Shown: positions 26,977 through 38,082 of the stretch, piece by piece
Position numbering within the stretch: position 1 is the stretch's first letter
Layout: every line of letters begins with the position of its first letter
DNA from: Tamarix chinensis
Lineage: Eukaryota > Streptophyta > Magnoliopsida > Caryophyllales > Tamaricaceae
NCBI GenBank assembly: GCA_030549775.1
Contig: CM060175.1
Location: forward strand, 42,225,415 to 42,289,414
Length of the DNA stretch: 64,000 bases
Direction of reading: 5' to 3'
Position numbers and translations under genes: made by a program
Notes under the pieces: model-generated
Told to the model about the DNA's origin: nothing
The model's input: only the letters and a program-made list of their open reading frames with translations
Database searches by the model: none

Positions 26977-28590
26977 CAAAACAGGAGTTTGAACCTGTGA
27001 TAACTGAATAAAAGAATAGAATAGTCAATAATAAATAAGCCTTAAATGATAAGGCAGCGATTGTTACAATTATAGTAACTAACACTAACTACAGCAAAAA
27101 GAACATCAAAATAAGTAATATCATGCAGCTCATGTCAATTTACACTCTTTTATAGTTTGCTCTCAGATTCAACCAAGTTATCATATTCTACTCTTTTAAA
27201 ACCACTAACGTAGAAAAGAGGAAACGATGTATTCAAAAGTCTGGGGTTTTGATCTAGTCAAAGTTCAAGAAGTTGTCGCGGAATCAAGAATAATGAACAC
27301 CAAAGATGATATATAACTTTTGAAATCGATTTCTAACTAAAGCAATACAGAATATATTGTCTTAAACCAATCCTGTTGTCTATATATTCTATGATGCTAG
27401 GACCTAAATTGTCTTTGGGTCTCAATTTGTACACATTTCCATTTCCCACCCTCAGTCTGCAGTAACTTTACTGTGTTTTAGGTTACCAGTGGTTTCTGGA
27501 AAATGTTTGAAAAGGTCTAAGGCAGTAATAGGGATCCCAAAGCACAAGGTGAAGGCAAGAATCAACAAAGTGAGGCACCAAAATTGCCTAGTCGGATACA
27601 ATTTTGATCTTTCAAAAAATGTGATTTTTTCATATTTTCCTTTCCTTTTCCCCTCAAACTTATGCCTAATTGTCTTCCCATGACCTTTTTTTTCCCTCCT
27701 TCATTTGCTTACCATATTGATCCCACAAGTTTTTTGAACGAAAGCTTTAAAATCACTAATCAAAATTTCCTTATTTGCAGTAAATATCTTTCTTCACAGC
27801 TCATTCAAAATTAGGTCTACTGGTCTTCCCATGACCTTTTTTCCCACACCTTCCCTCCCAACATAAGATTTAGCTATCTTATTGATTGGAAAAAAAAAAT
27901 TTAATAAAATAAACCCTAAAGATAGCTACTTATAGTAAGGTGTGTGCCCGAGAGGCCTTGCGTGCCTTAGTGTATCTCAGCAGCGCCTCATCATACCTGC
28001 CTTGCTGAGGATGAAAACATCCTCTAACCCAATGCAGCCTTGCACTCTAGGTACGCCTGTTCAAACACTGTTTTTAGATAGTGACTTTGACTCTTGTCCA
28101 TAGCTCCAACGTAGAAGCTAGAGCTTAGAAAATCATCCATTTGGTTGGTGACAATCCTGTGGTTGTGGCCTTTCTTCCTCTGTCTTTTTTATACCAAAGA
28201 TATTGAATTTTTTTCAATAGTAATCTTACTTGGGCCCTCTGGAAACCAGCGTGAGTTGGGAATTATCCCAAATTCAGGGTAGAAAGTGGAAACATACCAA
28301 GATTTATTCATTGGGCAGTAAAATCCTGATCAGTCTGAAGTAAATTGCAGAAAACTTTCAGTATGGAAATGTATAATTGTAATCTGAATGAGATTTTATC
28401 AATTAATATTTAATCATTTGATCAGCCCCCTACTGATGTACATATTTTTGTGACACTATTTTGGCAAATCACACAAACAAGGAAGACGTTGGGACAAAAA
28501 GTTGGGTCAAGTCATTTTGAGGCTTAAATATCAGTGTCAAAATTTGGATTATTTACAAGTAGTCAGATGCAATTGGGGGGGGGGCGGAGT
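26284..28590. other. Upstream region of the DUF1644 gene (intron and promoter)
   Basis: Mostly non-repetitive-looking sequence that should contain the 5'-UTR intron and promoter of the minus-strand gene. At 26640-26990 there is an odd, more GC-rich insertion-like segment ending in A-rich and GAA-repeat DNA (26927-26978). Next to it, on the minus strand, is GGTTCAAACTCC (complement at 26983-26994), which resembles a pol III B box, but I find no convincing A box. No coding exon is recognised. Confidence 0.4.
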
Positions 28591-28827
28591 TGGAAAAACA
28601 GATAAACAACGTGGTAAGCTCAGAGAAGAATAAACAAGGAAATAGTATGCGTTTACTCAACAATCCAAGCTATCTGAGGGCCTGGTACCTCCAATGTCCA
28701 AAATCCCCCTGTTACATAAGTCTCCCTCTATATATATAGTGCCCATTCCCTCCTTACGACCCATAACTAACCATAATTCAGAAAAGCTAAAATAAAAATA
28801 GAGAGAATCTAATATTCCCCCTTAACA
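28591..28827 (-). mobile_element. 3' LTR of chromovirus 1
   Basis: On the minus strand this runs from TGTTAAGGGGG (28827) to TTTTTCCA (28591), about 237 bp. It is preceded by a purine-rich tract (complement of 28828-28840, GGGGGGCTGAGTC), the expected polypurine primer site. It has a TATA box (CTATATATATAG, about 28728-28740). Such short LTRs are typical of some Ty3/gypsy chromoviruses, notably the Reina clade. A second LTR for this element was not found, consistent with 5' truncation. Confidence 0.65.
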
Positions 28828-28839
28828 GACTCAGCCCCC

Positions 28840-31800
28840 CACATAACCGAATGGCAGTAACAGAATGGCCAAATGTGTGGCTCAATCCCCCACTTACCCC
28901 CATGTGCCTCCCAACTATTCCCCCCCCCAGGTCATTCCCTTCCTTCTAGCATATGTATATTTAATTATGGGTCTATCAATACTCCCTTCCCAAAGTTTCA
29001 CCTTGTCCTCAAGGTGGAATTCGGGGAACTGCTTACTGAGAGTGTCAAATCCTTCCCAAGAAGATTCGAAAGAAGGTAACCCTTGCCACTAAATCAAAAC
29101 CTCCAATTGTCCCTTGGAGTTATGCCTTAGTCCTTGGACTGCCTCTGGCTGGACCTTCCACTCTAACTCCTCTGTGAGAATGCCAGGAATAGACTGGGCT
29201 TGATAGCCCACCCCTAAAGCTTGCTTCAGCATGGAGACATGAAAGACTGAGTGGATTGTGCTGGTATCCAGTAGATCAAGGCAGTAAGCCACCTTTCCCA
29301 CTCATGATTTCACCTAATAAGGTCCAAAATACCTCGGAGCTAGTTTCTCATTTCCACGTTTGGCCAGAGACTTCTACCTATAAAGTCTGAGCTTCACATA
29401 CACCCACTCCCTCACTGCCAACTCTGTCTCATCTTCTCTTATCTGCTGCCGCCTTCATCCTTTGCTGGGATTTTTCCAGGTGACTCCTATTCCTTGCCTT
29501 TAGTTCCTCATCCACAGCTGCCACTGAAGCCACCCCCCATTCGTATCTGAGCAAGGATGGTGGTTCTCGGTTATATACCACTGTAAATGGAGTGATGTGG
29601 GTAGCAGTATGATACAAAGTATTGTGCCAGTATTTTGCCCATGGTACCCATTTCACCCACTATCTTGGTTGCTCTCCGGCAAAACACCTGAGATATGATT
29701 CCAAGGTTCTATTCACCACCTATGATTACCCGTCCGTTTGAGGATGGTAGGCTGAACTCTCCTTCAAGATTATGCCCTGCAATCTAAACAATTCTACCCA
29801 AAACTTGCTAATGAAAACCTTGTGTCTATCAGATATAATTGATCGAAGCATCCCATGGAGATGAACCACTTCTTTCACAAAGATGGTGGCAATGGTGGGG
29901 GAAGAGAAGGGATGTCTAATTGGAATGAAATGGCCATATTTGCTTAGTCGATCCACTACTACCAGCAAACAGTTGTACACCTCTGACTTGGGTAGTCCTT
30001 CGATGAAATCCATGGCTATATCTTCCCAAATCCTCTCTGGTATGGAAAGGGGTTGTAATAACCCAGCAGGGGAGAGTGTAGAGGTTGTAATAACCCAGCA
30101 GGGGAGAGTGTAGAGGTTTTATTCCGTTGGAAAACCGAGCATTCAGCTATATACTGCTAGATTTGCTTTCTCATTTCTAGCCAACAAACTTCCCTTGCTA
30201 TATGCTGATATGTTTTTAGTGCCCCTGAATGTCTTCCTACCTTCCCCCCATGGAACTCTGCTAGGATCAGAGGAATATATCTAAACCTGGATGGTAAAAC
30301 TAGCCTTTCTTAAAGAACAAGTGTTCTTGATGAACATTAAATCATTCCCTTCCCCCTGGGGAATTAAGCACTTCCTTCTTCAGTTTTCCAAAGTAACGGC
30401 CATGATCAATCTAATCTCCTCAGTCAATCCATCCCACTTCCTTGCCTATGTCACTGCTAGTGTCAACACTGCATTGTTCCCTTCCACCCTTGATAAAGCA
30501 TCTGCAACACTGTTTGTGATACCAGGACAGTATTCAATATCAAAATGATAACTCTAGAGTTTAGCAACCCATTTTTGATGTTCCTCCAGCTGTTGCCTCT
30601 GCTCTAGTTGATATGTCAAGCTCCTCAGGTCTGTTCTAATCAGAAACTTCCTTCCCACGAGGTAGTGCCTCCATTTTTGGACAAAGAAGACTATAGCCAT
30701 TAATTCTCACTCATAGACTAACTTGACGCGCGCCCTTGGTCCCAAGACCTGGCTATAGTAAGCAATGGGTTGTTGCTCTTGCATCAGAACAGCCCCTATG
30801 CCCAACCCCAAAGCATCAGTTTCTATGACAATTTTTTTGGAGAAATCAAGGAGAACCAATACCGGTATTGAAATCATGGCTCTCTTTAGGGATTCAAAGG
30901 CCTATTGAGCTTGAGAGTTCCACCCAAAACTATCCTTCCTGAGTTGGTCTGTCAAGGGTGCTGCAATCTGTCCATATCCTCACACAAGCTTCCTATAGTT
31001 ACCCTATCAGCCCCAGAAACCCCCTCAACTCCTTGATGTTTATAGGAACAGGCTATTCCTTCATCACTCTAACCTTTCCCGAGTCAGCTGCCACCCCTTC
31101 TCCTAAAATTATGTGTCCCAAATATTCCAACTCAGCCCTTCCCAATACACATTTCTTCCCATTCACAAATAACTGATATTGTCAAGATCTCAAAGACCCT
31201 CTATGACTGTAAGAGCTGCCTACACTCATTTTCAAAGGAGCTAGCTGAATACTAATATGTCATCAAAAAACACAAGCACAAATTTTCTCAGATAAGGCTT
31301 GAATACCTGGTTCCTTGGGGCTTGGAACATTACTAGGGCATTGGCTAATCCAAAAGGCATGACCCGAAACTCATAGTGGCCTTCATGAATCTAGAAAGCT
31401 GTCTTGTGGACGTCCCTAGGATCTATCCTAATCTGGTGGTAACCCGAGTGATGATCCAGCTTAGAGAATATAACTGCCCCATGGAGTTCATTTAGTAATT
31501 CATCAATCACGGGTATGGGGAATTTATTAGGAATGGTCGCCTTATTCAGTACCCTATAATCCATGTAAAACTGCCATCCCCAATCTTTCTTCTTTACCAC
31601 TATAACCAGACTGGAAAAAAGACTCCTACTAGGCTGTATTATCCCAGCCTCCAGCATTTCCCTTACCAGCACTTCAATCTCATTTTTCTTATTATGGGGA
31701 TACCTATATGGCCTGACACTCACTAAAGCAATCCCTGGTTACAAGATAATCTGATATTCCTAAGCAGGTGGGAGGCCTGTAGGCTTGGCTAGTATATTTG

Positions 31801-32085
31801 CATACTCCTCAACCAACCCCATAATTTCCTCTGAAGCTGCTTGCCCCGCCTCTGCTTCCTTCGACAACTCAACTCTGCAACACTTCTAGAGAGCACCCTG
31901 TCTTCCCTTGGTCAAGGTGCACAGCATAGTCTTGAGAGAAACTTGGGAGCAACAGAGGCTGGGTTCCCCTCTCATGCTCACTAGTGTTGACCCTAAGGTG
32001 AACTTCATTACCACAGTCTTCCAATTCACTTGCATCATACCCAGTTTCTCAAGCCATTGCATTCCTAGTATTCCAATTCACTTGC
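28840..32085 (-). pseudogene. Chromovirus 1 pol remnant (Ty3/gypsy), 5'-truncated
   Basis: Decayed polyprotein in normal Ty3/gypsy order on the minus strand. Protease-to-RT linker at 31790-32085 (words LGMQWLEKLG and MKFTLGS). Reverse transcriptase at 31391-31723, with [25 protein letters not shown] and [12 protein letters not shown]. RNase H and connection region about 30540-30950. Integrase core at 29726-30013 ([33 protein letters not shown]). Integrase C-terminal part at 29089-29656 (FHVSMLKQALG). Chromodomain-like end at about 28945-29090 (WEGFD, FHLEDKV). Frames are broken repeatedly by stops and shifts, and gag is missing upstream of 32085. No functional protein can be made. The ORFs here are surviving pieces of one gene. 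Confidence 0.9.
30052..30115. repeat. Direct 32-bp duplication in the integrase remnant
   Basis: Two adjacent identical copies containing GTAATAACCCAGCAGGGGAG at a 32-bp period. It lies at the N-terminal side of the integrase core and shifts the frame (32 is not a multiple of 3). A recent slippage duplication in dead coding sequence. Confidence 0.85.
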
Positions 32086-32640
32086 ATCATTCAAAACTTA
32101 TTTAACCATCTTTAATATTTATATTCTAAATTATATATTATAAGCATGTAATATATTTGTTTAATTTTTTCTAACGTTTCCTAAAGTTCTCATGTCCTAC
32201 TCTTTCAAGAACTGTTGTTTACCATTTTCTCAAATTCATGTTTCAATGTTCAGCCTATATACCAAGTTCAACTGACTGACTCAACACTTGGCTAACATGT
32301 GATTGGTCTTTGGCCTTACAAGTGGACAACCCGTGGAAACAAATATTTGCTGATAAACTGATATATTGATAATATATGTTGGCTTTCAAGCCTAGCGATA
32401 TGAGGTACCGATGATACACATAATGAAACGAAATATGATTGATAAAACCGATATTTACCAATATAAATACAACATTGATCAATGTTACTATTTAAAGTTA
32501 TGTCCCGGCAACTGCCACATTATATTTATCATCCACAATACTCCGATTCTGCAAAATCACAATCACGATCACAACCACTGCCTAGGACAATCCCAGCCCA
32601 ATCCATAGACATTTGTTTAAATCACAAAGGCTTAACGAAA
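32086..32640. other. Junction between the two chromovirus remnants
   Basis: The word CCAATTCACTTGCATCAT occurs at about 32022 and again at about 32073, marking a short duplication at the upstream break of chromovirus 1. After it comes AT-rich DNA with many CGATAT/ATATCG-type words (32340-32470); a similar patch is at 38600-38750. No gene is seen. Confidence 0.4.
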
Positions 32641-33936
32641 GACAAAAAGCACTAAAAATGGGACCATAAAGATTGTTTTGTTCAAGGATTCATTGCACTT
32701 CCCCCTTCCACCCAAAAGTTATCTTTCTTCGATTGATCTATCAAGCCACACAAACTTCTGGTAACATCCTGTTATTCCCAAAAACCCTCGCTTCTCCCTC
32801 ATATTGTTGGGGTCCAACCATGCTAGCATAAATTGAACCTTGGATTGAATATATATATATATATATATATATCCTAATTCCTAACCACTCTAACTCATGT
32901 TACTCAAACAAGCACTTCTTGTTATTAAATTACAAGAAGTTTTTACATAGTCCTCATCCAAGGTTAGATTAAAGACCAAAAAGTCATCAAAAAGCAGAAA
33001 GACACAAAAAGGAAAGGGGGGAGGGGGGAATAAATCTCCAAAGGAAGGGTTTAAACACTATTCATAATGGCTTAAAAGTGGCAAACGCATATATTAAACC
33101 AAACAACATAACAAAAAATTCATACCGCCCTTTGTGCATATAAAATGCATGCTTGAAGGCTAAGCTAAATTTGGTGATATCCCGATTTCAAATCCTGCTT
33201 TGAAACGATTGTAGCTCCCCTCAATTTATCCAATAGTTAATTTATTATACGATGGGGAATTTGTTTGGCATGGTTACCTTATTGAGAGTTCTATAGTCCA
33301 CGTAAAAACAATAAATGTCATACTTCTTCACCAAGAGTATATGACTTAAACATAGGTTATGGCTAGGCTAAATGATCCTGACAACTTGCATTCGCTTAAC
33401 TAAATTTCTCTTTTACATTTTCCTAAATTTGCACATATGACATCGTGTTATAGATTGATGCAATGATCTAAACTTCACTACAGCGGAAGCAATAACCACC
33501 TATTGCACATACCTCAATACTTCAACTGTGCCCTTACTTTCCTCCACCACCACAAGAATGTTGCATTCCAATAAGAACCCCTTACCTTCACGTCTAAGGG
33601 TATGCATCGTGGCACACAGTGAGGCTTGAGACTTGTTCAAGCAAAGCTCTCCATTGATCATCACCGTAGTCTATCCCAAGGTAAATTTCATTATATAAAA
33701 CTTCAATTGACCTACATTTTGCCCAATTTCTCTAACTATTCCCAAACTTTAAGTTGTATCACCTACTTCAAAGGTTAGAAAATCTCCACAACTTCTATTC
33801 CCAACAATATAAGGTGTAAACCCTTGTAAATCCCTTTCGTTTGTGTTACATAGGTCGCAATTTTTCTAAGTAACAACCTCAGTCTATCAGCTAACTCAAA
33901 AGTAAAAAAGAAAATTGTGAGTTCACAATTGATTAG
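32640..33936 (-). pseudogene. Chromovirus 2 protease-RT remnant, right part
   Basis: A second, older Ty3/gypsy copy on the minus strand. From high to low coordinates: a protease-linker region at 33540-33700 (HTLRREGKGFLLECN), an RT piece at about 33230-33340 (VDYRTLNKVTMPNKFPI), a later RT piece at 32890-33010, and the connection region at about 32700-32830 (EKRGFLGITGCYQKFV). Stops and shifts are more frequent than in chromovirus 1. It stops abruptly at 33936, where solo LTR H begins, and its gag continues beyond that insertion. Confidence 0.8.
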
Positions 33937-34523
33937 TGTAATACCCCGTATTTTTAAAATCCAGATTTATTAAGTTTAATGATTTTATTAGCGTAATTTG
34001 ATGTAAACAATTAATTATTTTAATTTTAATTCGTTTTATGGATTTATCGACGATTTTGAATTCATAATTGAATGTAATTAATCATTTTCGGAAGTAATAT
34101 TTTATCGACGTTTTAATTAATTGAATGTAATATTTTCAGAAAGTTTAAATTAAAAATATTTTCGGAACTTATTTAAGAATTTCTTTTTGAAATTTATTTT
34201 CTTCCGTTCTACGCTTTCTAGTTTGCGGAAAAACCGATTTCGGAAATTATTAAAAGTAGTCTTGATTTATTAGAAATTGACTTAAACATTTCATTATATA
34301 CTTTTAAATAATTTTTCGAGGTCTTATAATACATTTCCGTAAATAATATAAATTTTTATGTTCGTTTTTAAATCCTTCCGAAAATGTTTTTGAAATTCTT
34401 TATATAGCCTTTTTACTAATTTTAAGCCTTCGGACCCGTTCGAAATAAATTTTGATTAAATAAATTTTAGATAAAATCTTCCAATAATATTTTGATGTTT
34501 TTAGTATTTTATCTAATGTGTAA

Positions 34524-34527
<4 letters not shown>

Positions 34528-34564
<37 letters not shown>
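34528..34564 (+). repeat. 37-nt poly(A) run
   Basis: An uninterrupted run of 37 A immediately before the GC-rich pyrimidine tract of LTR H. The other copies have no such run at this point. Confidence 0.95.
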
Positions 34565-34565
<1 letters not shown>

Positions 34566-36387
34566 CCCGCACCCCGGCCAACCCCCTCTCCCTTTTCCTT
34601 TTTCTCTTCTCTTCTTTCTCTTCTCTTCCCTCTGCTGCCCCGACTCCCTGCTCCCGTCCTGCAACCCTAACCGCCGCCCTCTCCCCAGCTCCTCCTCCCT
34701 GCTCCTCCGTCGTCGGTCGCCAGCCTCCAACAGCCACCGAAGTGTGCAGCAACAGCCGTAGCAGCTGGTCAACGCAGCAGCGCGCAGCAACAAGCCGCAC
34801 CGGCCGTGCAGCCGTCCGGCCACGGCAAGCTCGGGTGACGACCGGCGAGCCATCCTCGACCTCCGGCACATCTTTCCCGGCCCTCACCTGCCTTGAGTTG
34901 TTAGCTTCGTTTGGTATAATTCTCGAAAAACCCTAACCGTTGTTTTGATTAATTGGGTATGAATTAGCTTATAGAAAGCTAAATTGATTGTTTGATTATG
35001 TATATATGTGCTGTAAGAATGATTTGGATAGGTTAATTGTATGGTTATGTTGAGATTTTGGAAAAATTGGATTTTTGGCCGGGTTATGCCCAAATTTTTC
35101 GGATCCGTCCGTCTTTGCGATTTCGGACAAATTGATTTTACAATATATTTTAAAATGTATCCAATTTCATTTTGGAACCGTCAATTTGAGAAATTTATGC
35201 AGGTTTTATCGGAATTTGATTCCTAGGTCAAATTTTGGGTGTAATGAAATTGGGTCGTATAATTGAGCCGTCCCGCTCAATTGATTTTATAATATCGTTT
35301 AAAATGTATTTAATTTTATATTGGAAGTGTCGATTTGGGAAAATTGTGCGTAATTGATCGGAATTGGATTTTTAGGTCAAAACTCCCGCGGGTTTGAATT
35401 GATTTGGGTAATCGGGTTATTTTATTCAATTGACTATATAAATTACATTAGAATATGTTTAATTACATTTTCGAACCGTCAATTGATATGTTTTGGTAAG
35501 AATTGATCGGGTTTGCGTTCCGGGCTCGAAAACCCTAATTGTGCTAAATTGCGTATTTCTTTTATTGGTTTTGAGCAATTGATTATTTGATATGTTATAA
35601 AATGCGTTTAATTGCATTTCTAAACATTCAATTTGATTAAATTTATAGAATTTTAACGAATTGTATTTTCGGGCCTAAAACCCTAAATTTCAAGTGAAAT
35701 TATGAAATTAATTACTTGTATTGTTGTTTTCTAAAATTGAATGTATAGAAATAGTTGAAATGGTATTAATTGCTTTCTAATACCTTTAAATTAAATTAAT
35801 TAAATCAAATTACTTCAGTTTGTGTCGTGGGCTTTAAAACCCTAATCTTCGGGGATGATTTTATAAAATTGATTTTTGTTATGCGTCTCTTATCTAATCG
35901 ATTCCTGTTTTTGGATTTTAAATCATTTAAGTTATGTTTTAATCTAATCGGTTTGGATTTGGTTCCATGCAAATGATTGAGTTACCTATTTAGTTATAAA
36001 ACCTAATGAATAGGCTATTTTCGATAAAGTAACTTATAATTGATTATCTTCCTTGGGCTTTCCAAATTAATTCGAAATGTCCTCAGTGTATTTGTATTAC
36101 TCTGTTTTGAATTATATTTAATCTTAAATCTTAATAGAGCTATGTTTTTAAGTTCTAAGTTTTGGACACGTTTTCTGAGAAAGATCATTTGTGTCGCTTG
36201 TGTTTATTTAATTAGAATAAGTGAATTATTGATTGATAGAATAGTTTCTAATTTAGTTTTCGATTTCTATCGGATCTAGGAAAGCTTTCTCGTGGATCCA
36301 CGAGCTAGTGATCTCTCTTCCTCTTATCTCGCTTAGCTAGCTTCGGATCCAGGTAAGTCTCTACTTACCTCTACTTATGGGAATTTA

Positions 36388-36480
36388 GTAAGGACGAAGC
36401 TAATGGCCTTGTGCTATGTGTGACACGGATGTGTTGAATGTTGTGCATGCCATGCTATGCCATGTATTATATGATTTGTG
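36388..36480 (+). repeat. Conserved LTR module (copy in H)
   Basis: This stretch, starting GTAAGGACGAAGCTAATGGC, is almost identical to 63408-63501 in LTR G2, with about five differences over some 93 bases. The DNA on either side is much more diverged. It follows GT-rich sequence that resembles a splice donor (GGTAAGGACG). Confidence 0.85.
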
Positions 36481-36535
36481 AAAACCTTTTGAATAAGATA
36501 TGTTAAGACATTAACTACTTACAGAGAAAGATGTT

Positions 36536-36676
36536 GAGCCGGACCCAGACCGGTCCACCGGCAAATAATAGTGGCAGGGTATGTTACCCTCGTGACCGGT
36601 CCACCGGCTATAATAGTGGCAGGACATGGCCCTCGTGACCGTTCCACCGGCTATAATAGTGGGGGATTCCGCGCTC
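36536..36676 (+). repeat. Hairpin-repeat block 1 of LTR H
   Basis: Three units of the form ACCGGTCCACCGGC...AATAGTGG at about 45-bp spacing. Units are joined by small inverted repeats such as AGGGTATGTTACCCT (36576-36590) and AGGACATGGCCCT (36621-36633). The block is enclosed by a larger inverted repeat, GAGCCGGA at the left against TTCCGCGCTC at the right. A predicted fold is a closed stem holding several arms. Confidence 0.8.
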
Positions 36677-36742
36677 AACAAACTAATCAGAATGATACTA
36701 AGACCTGGGAAAGGTACAAACATTTACAGTGGAACACCTTGT

Positions 36743-36882
36743 GAGTCGGGGCCAGACCGGTCCACCGGCAAATAATAGTGGCAGGGTATGTTACCCTCGT
36801 GACCGGTCCACCGGCTATAATAGTGGCAGGGCATGGCCCTCGTGACCGTTCCACCGGCTATAATAGTGGGGTTCCCGCACTC
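36743..36882 (+). repeat. Hairpin-repeat block 2 of LTR H
   Basis: A second copy of the three-unit block about 207 bp downstream of the first. Inner hairpins are AGGGTATGTTACCCT (36783-36797) and AGGGCATGGCCCT (36828-36840), the latter perfectly paired where block 1 has a mismatch. The enclosing arms differ from block 1 (GAGTCGGGG and TTCCCGCACTC) yet still largely pair with each other. Confidence 0.8.
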
Positions 36883-37582
36883 ACACGGACTATTAAAGAA
36901 TATGTGTGGAATGAACATATTATTAATGAGAATAAAGAATAAGTCTAATTGGACCATGACCAGCTTTTATTATCTGTATTACTACATGCTGCTTACGTGA
37001 GTATGCCACGTATTGAGTTTTAATAATATGGATTATTCCTGCCTGAGGCACATGAGTTACTTTACATTTCGGTGATACCACGCTTATCTGTTTAAATAAG
37101 ACGTTATATATGTTTTATATGTTACTCTAGGTGTATGGTAAGATTCATGCTGTTGATATTGTATCAACGTGTTGTACCATGATTTAATATGCATTTGATG
37201 TATAGTTACGTCTCTCCCATAAACTAAGGTAGTGGAACTTACTCAGTATTGGACCCGTACTGATACTACATTGGTTGAATGGGTCCTGTGATGATCCACC
37301 GATGGTGGGGAGCAGACCTCTTGTGCAGGTTAAGATCGGATACTGTTTTGGGGTAGAAGGCCTGACTTGAGTGAGTAGGCAATCCGGATATTGATCCTTC
37401 GGGATTTGTTTTTGTTTAGCTGTACTTTGTATTACAATCCTGTTTGAGAAACATATTCTAGGGTTGTAATCCTAAATCGTATTCTAACTTCTGTTTGACT
37501 TACCTCTTGTTAAGGATTTATTTTAAATGTTGTCTCGCGTTTTTGATACTTTGTACTAAAGGTTGATCGGATATAACCTTAG

Positions 37583-37727
37583 CACTTAGTACTGGAACGG
37601 TAGGAGTGAACCGGTCTGGTACTAAATGTGGCGGTAATACCCCCGAGTTTACGGTTTTATCTTTTCGCTTCCACTAAACCCTTTTAATTAAACGAAAATT
37701 TTCAGTAGTAAATTTGGGGGTGTTACA
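37583..37727 (+). promoter_or_regulatory. Subterminal stem and terminal mini-segment of LTR H
   Basis: CACTTAGTAC (37583-37592) can pair with GTACTAAATG (37619-37628). Immediately afterwards GTAATACCCCC (37634-37644) mirrors the LTR's own start, and the LTR ends GGGGGTGTTACA, so the last 94 bp look like a miniature of the whole LTR's terminal inverted repeat. The same arrangement is in LTR E (51357-51498), and in weaker form in B, C, D, J and K. A role in processing, 3'-end formation or integration is only a guess. Confidence 0.6.
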
Positions 37728-37939
37728 ATTAGCATCAATACTTCCTCATAACAAATTCGATCCCAAAGTGTCATAGTTCAAGGTGTTGTGAACCTGACCA
37801 CTGAGTTCATAAACAAGTCTACTGGTGCGCCTAATTTTTCAATTTCCTGAAGACTTTACCATGGGATTTTGAGGAGCCTCATCTTTATCCTACATTTACG
37901 AGTCATTAACTAACAAGATGATTTTGCAAATATGCCTAG

Positions 37940-38030
37940 GTGAGAACTTCTTGCCACACCTTAAACACTGGTCATCATCACCTTAAAGGTGAGAACTTCT
38001 CGTCAAACCTTAAACACTGGTCATCAACAC
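37940..38030. repeat. 49-bp tandem duplication at the zinc knuckle
   Basis: GTGAGAACTTCTTGCCACAC (37940) is repeated as GTGAGAACTTCTCGTCAAAC at 37989, together with the shared word CCTTAAACACTGGTCATCA. It partly duplicates the gag zinc-knuckle coding region of chromovirus 2. Confidence 0.8.
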
Positions 38031-38082
38031 CTGAACCTTTTCCAAATAGTTCGACATCACAAACCTTAGAGTGTTATTGAAC

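Larger units (their letters stand above)
33937..37727 (+). mobile_element. LTR H, solo LTR with perfect 5-bp TSD
   Basis: Begins TGTAATACCCCG and ends GGGGGTGTTACA, flanked on both sides by ATTAG (33932-33936 and 37728-37732). Length 3791 bp, no coding domains: a solo LTR left by LTR-LTR recombination. It interrupts chromovirus 2 between gag and protease. Parts in order: AT-rich 5' section, a 37-A run (34528-34564), GC-rich tract 34565-34900, AT-rich middle, a conserved module at 36388-36480, two hairpin-repeat blocks (36536-36882) and the subterminal stem plus GTAATACCCCC (37583-37644). The exact TSD and clean ends suggest it is among the younger insertions here. Confidence 0.95.

Noticed and set aside
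26640..26994. SINE or tRNA-derived element
   Set aside because: A B-box-like GGTTCAAACTCC and nearby A/T-rich runs are present, but no A box at the right distance and no clear tRNA-like head.
29883..31176. Plus-strand ORFs across chromovirus 1
   Set aside because: Antisense shadows of the minus-strand pol remnant.
32255..32608. ORFs on both strands in the CGATAT-rich patch
   Set aside because: No domains; the sequence resembles another repeat patch at 38600-38750, so it is probably repeat DNA.
34509..34887. ORFs of 120 and 124 codons on the minus strand of LTR H
   Set aside because: They read through the poly(A) run as poly-Phe and through the GC-rich tract; no domain.
36536..36882. CRISPR-like or regulatory iteron array
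   Set aside because: Spacers are not unique, units diverge and pair internally, and the array is inside a plant LTR; an RNA-hairpin repeat fits better.
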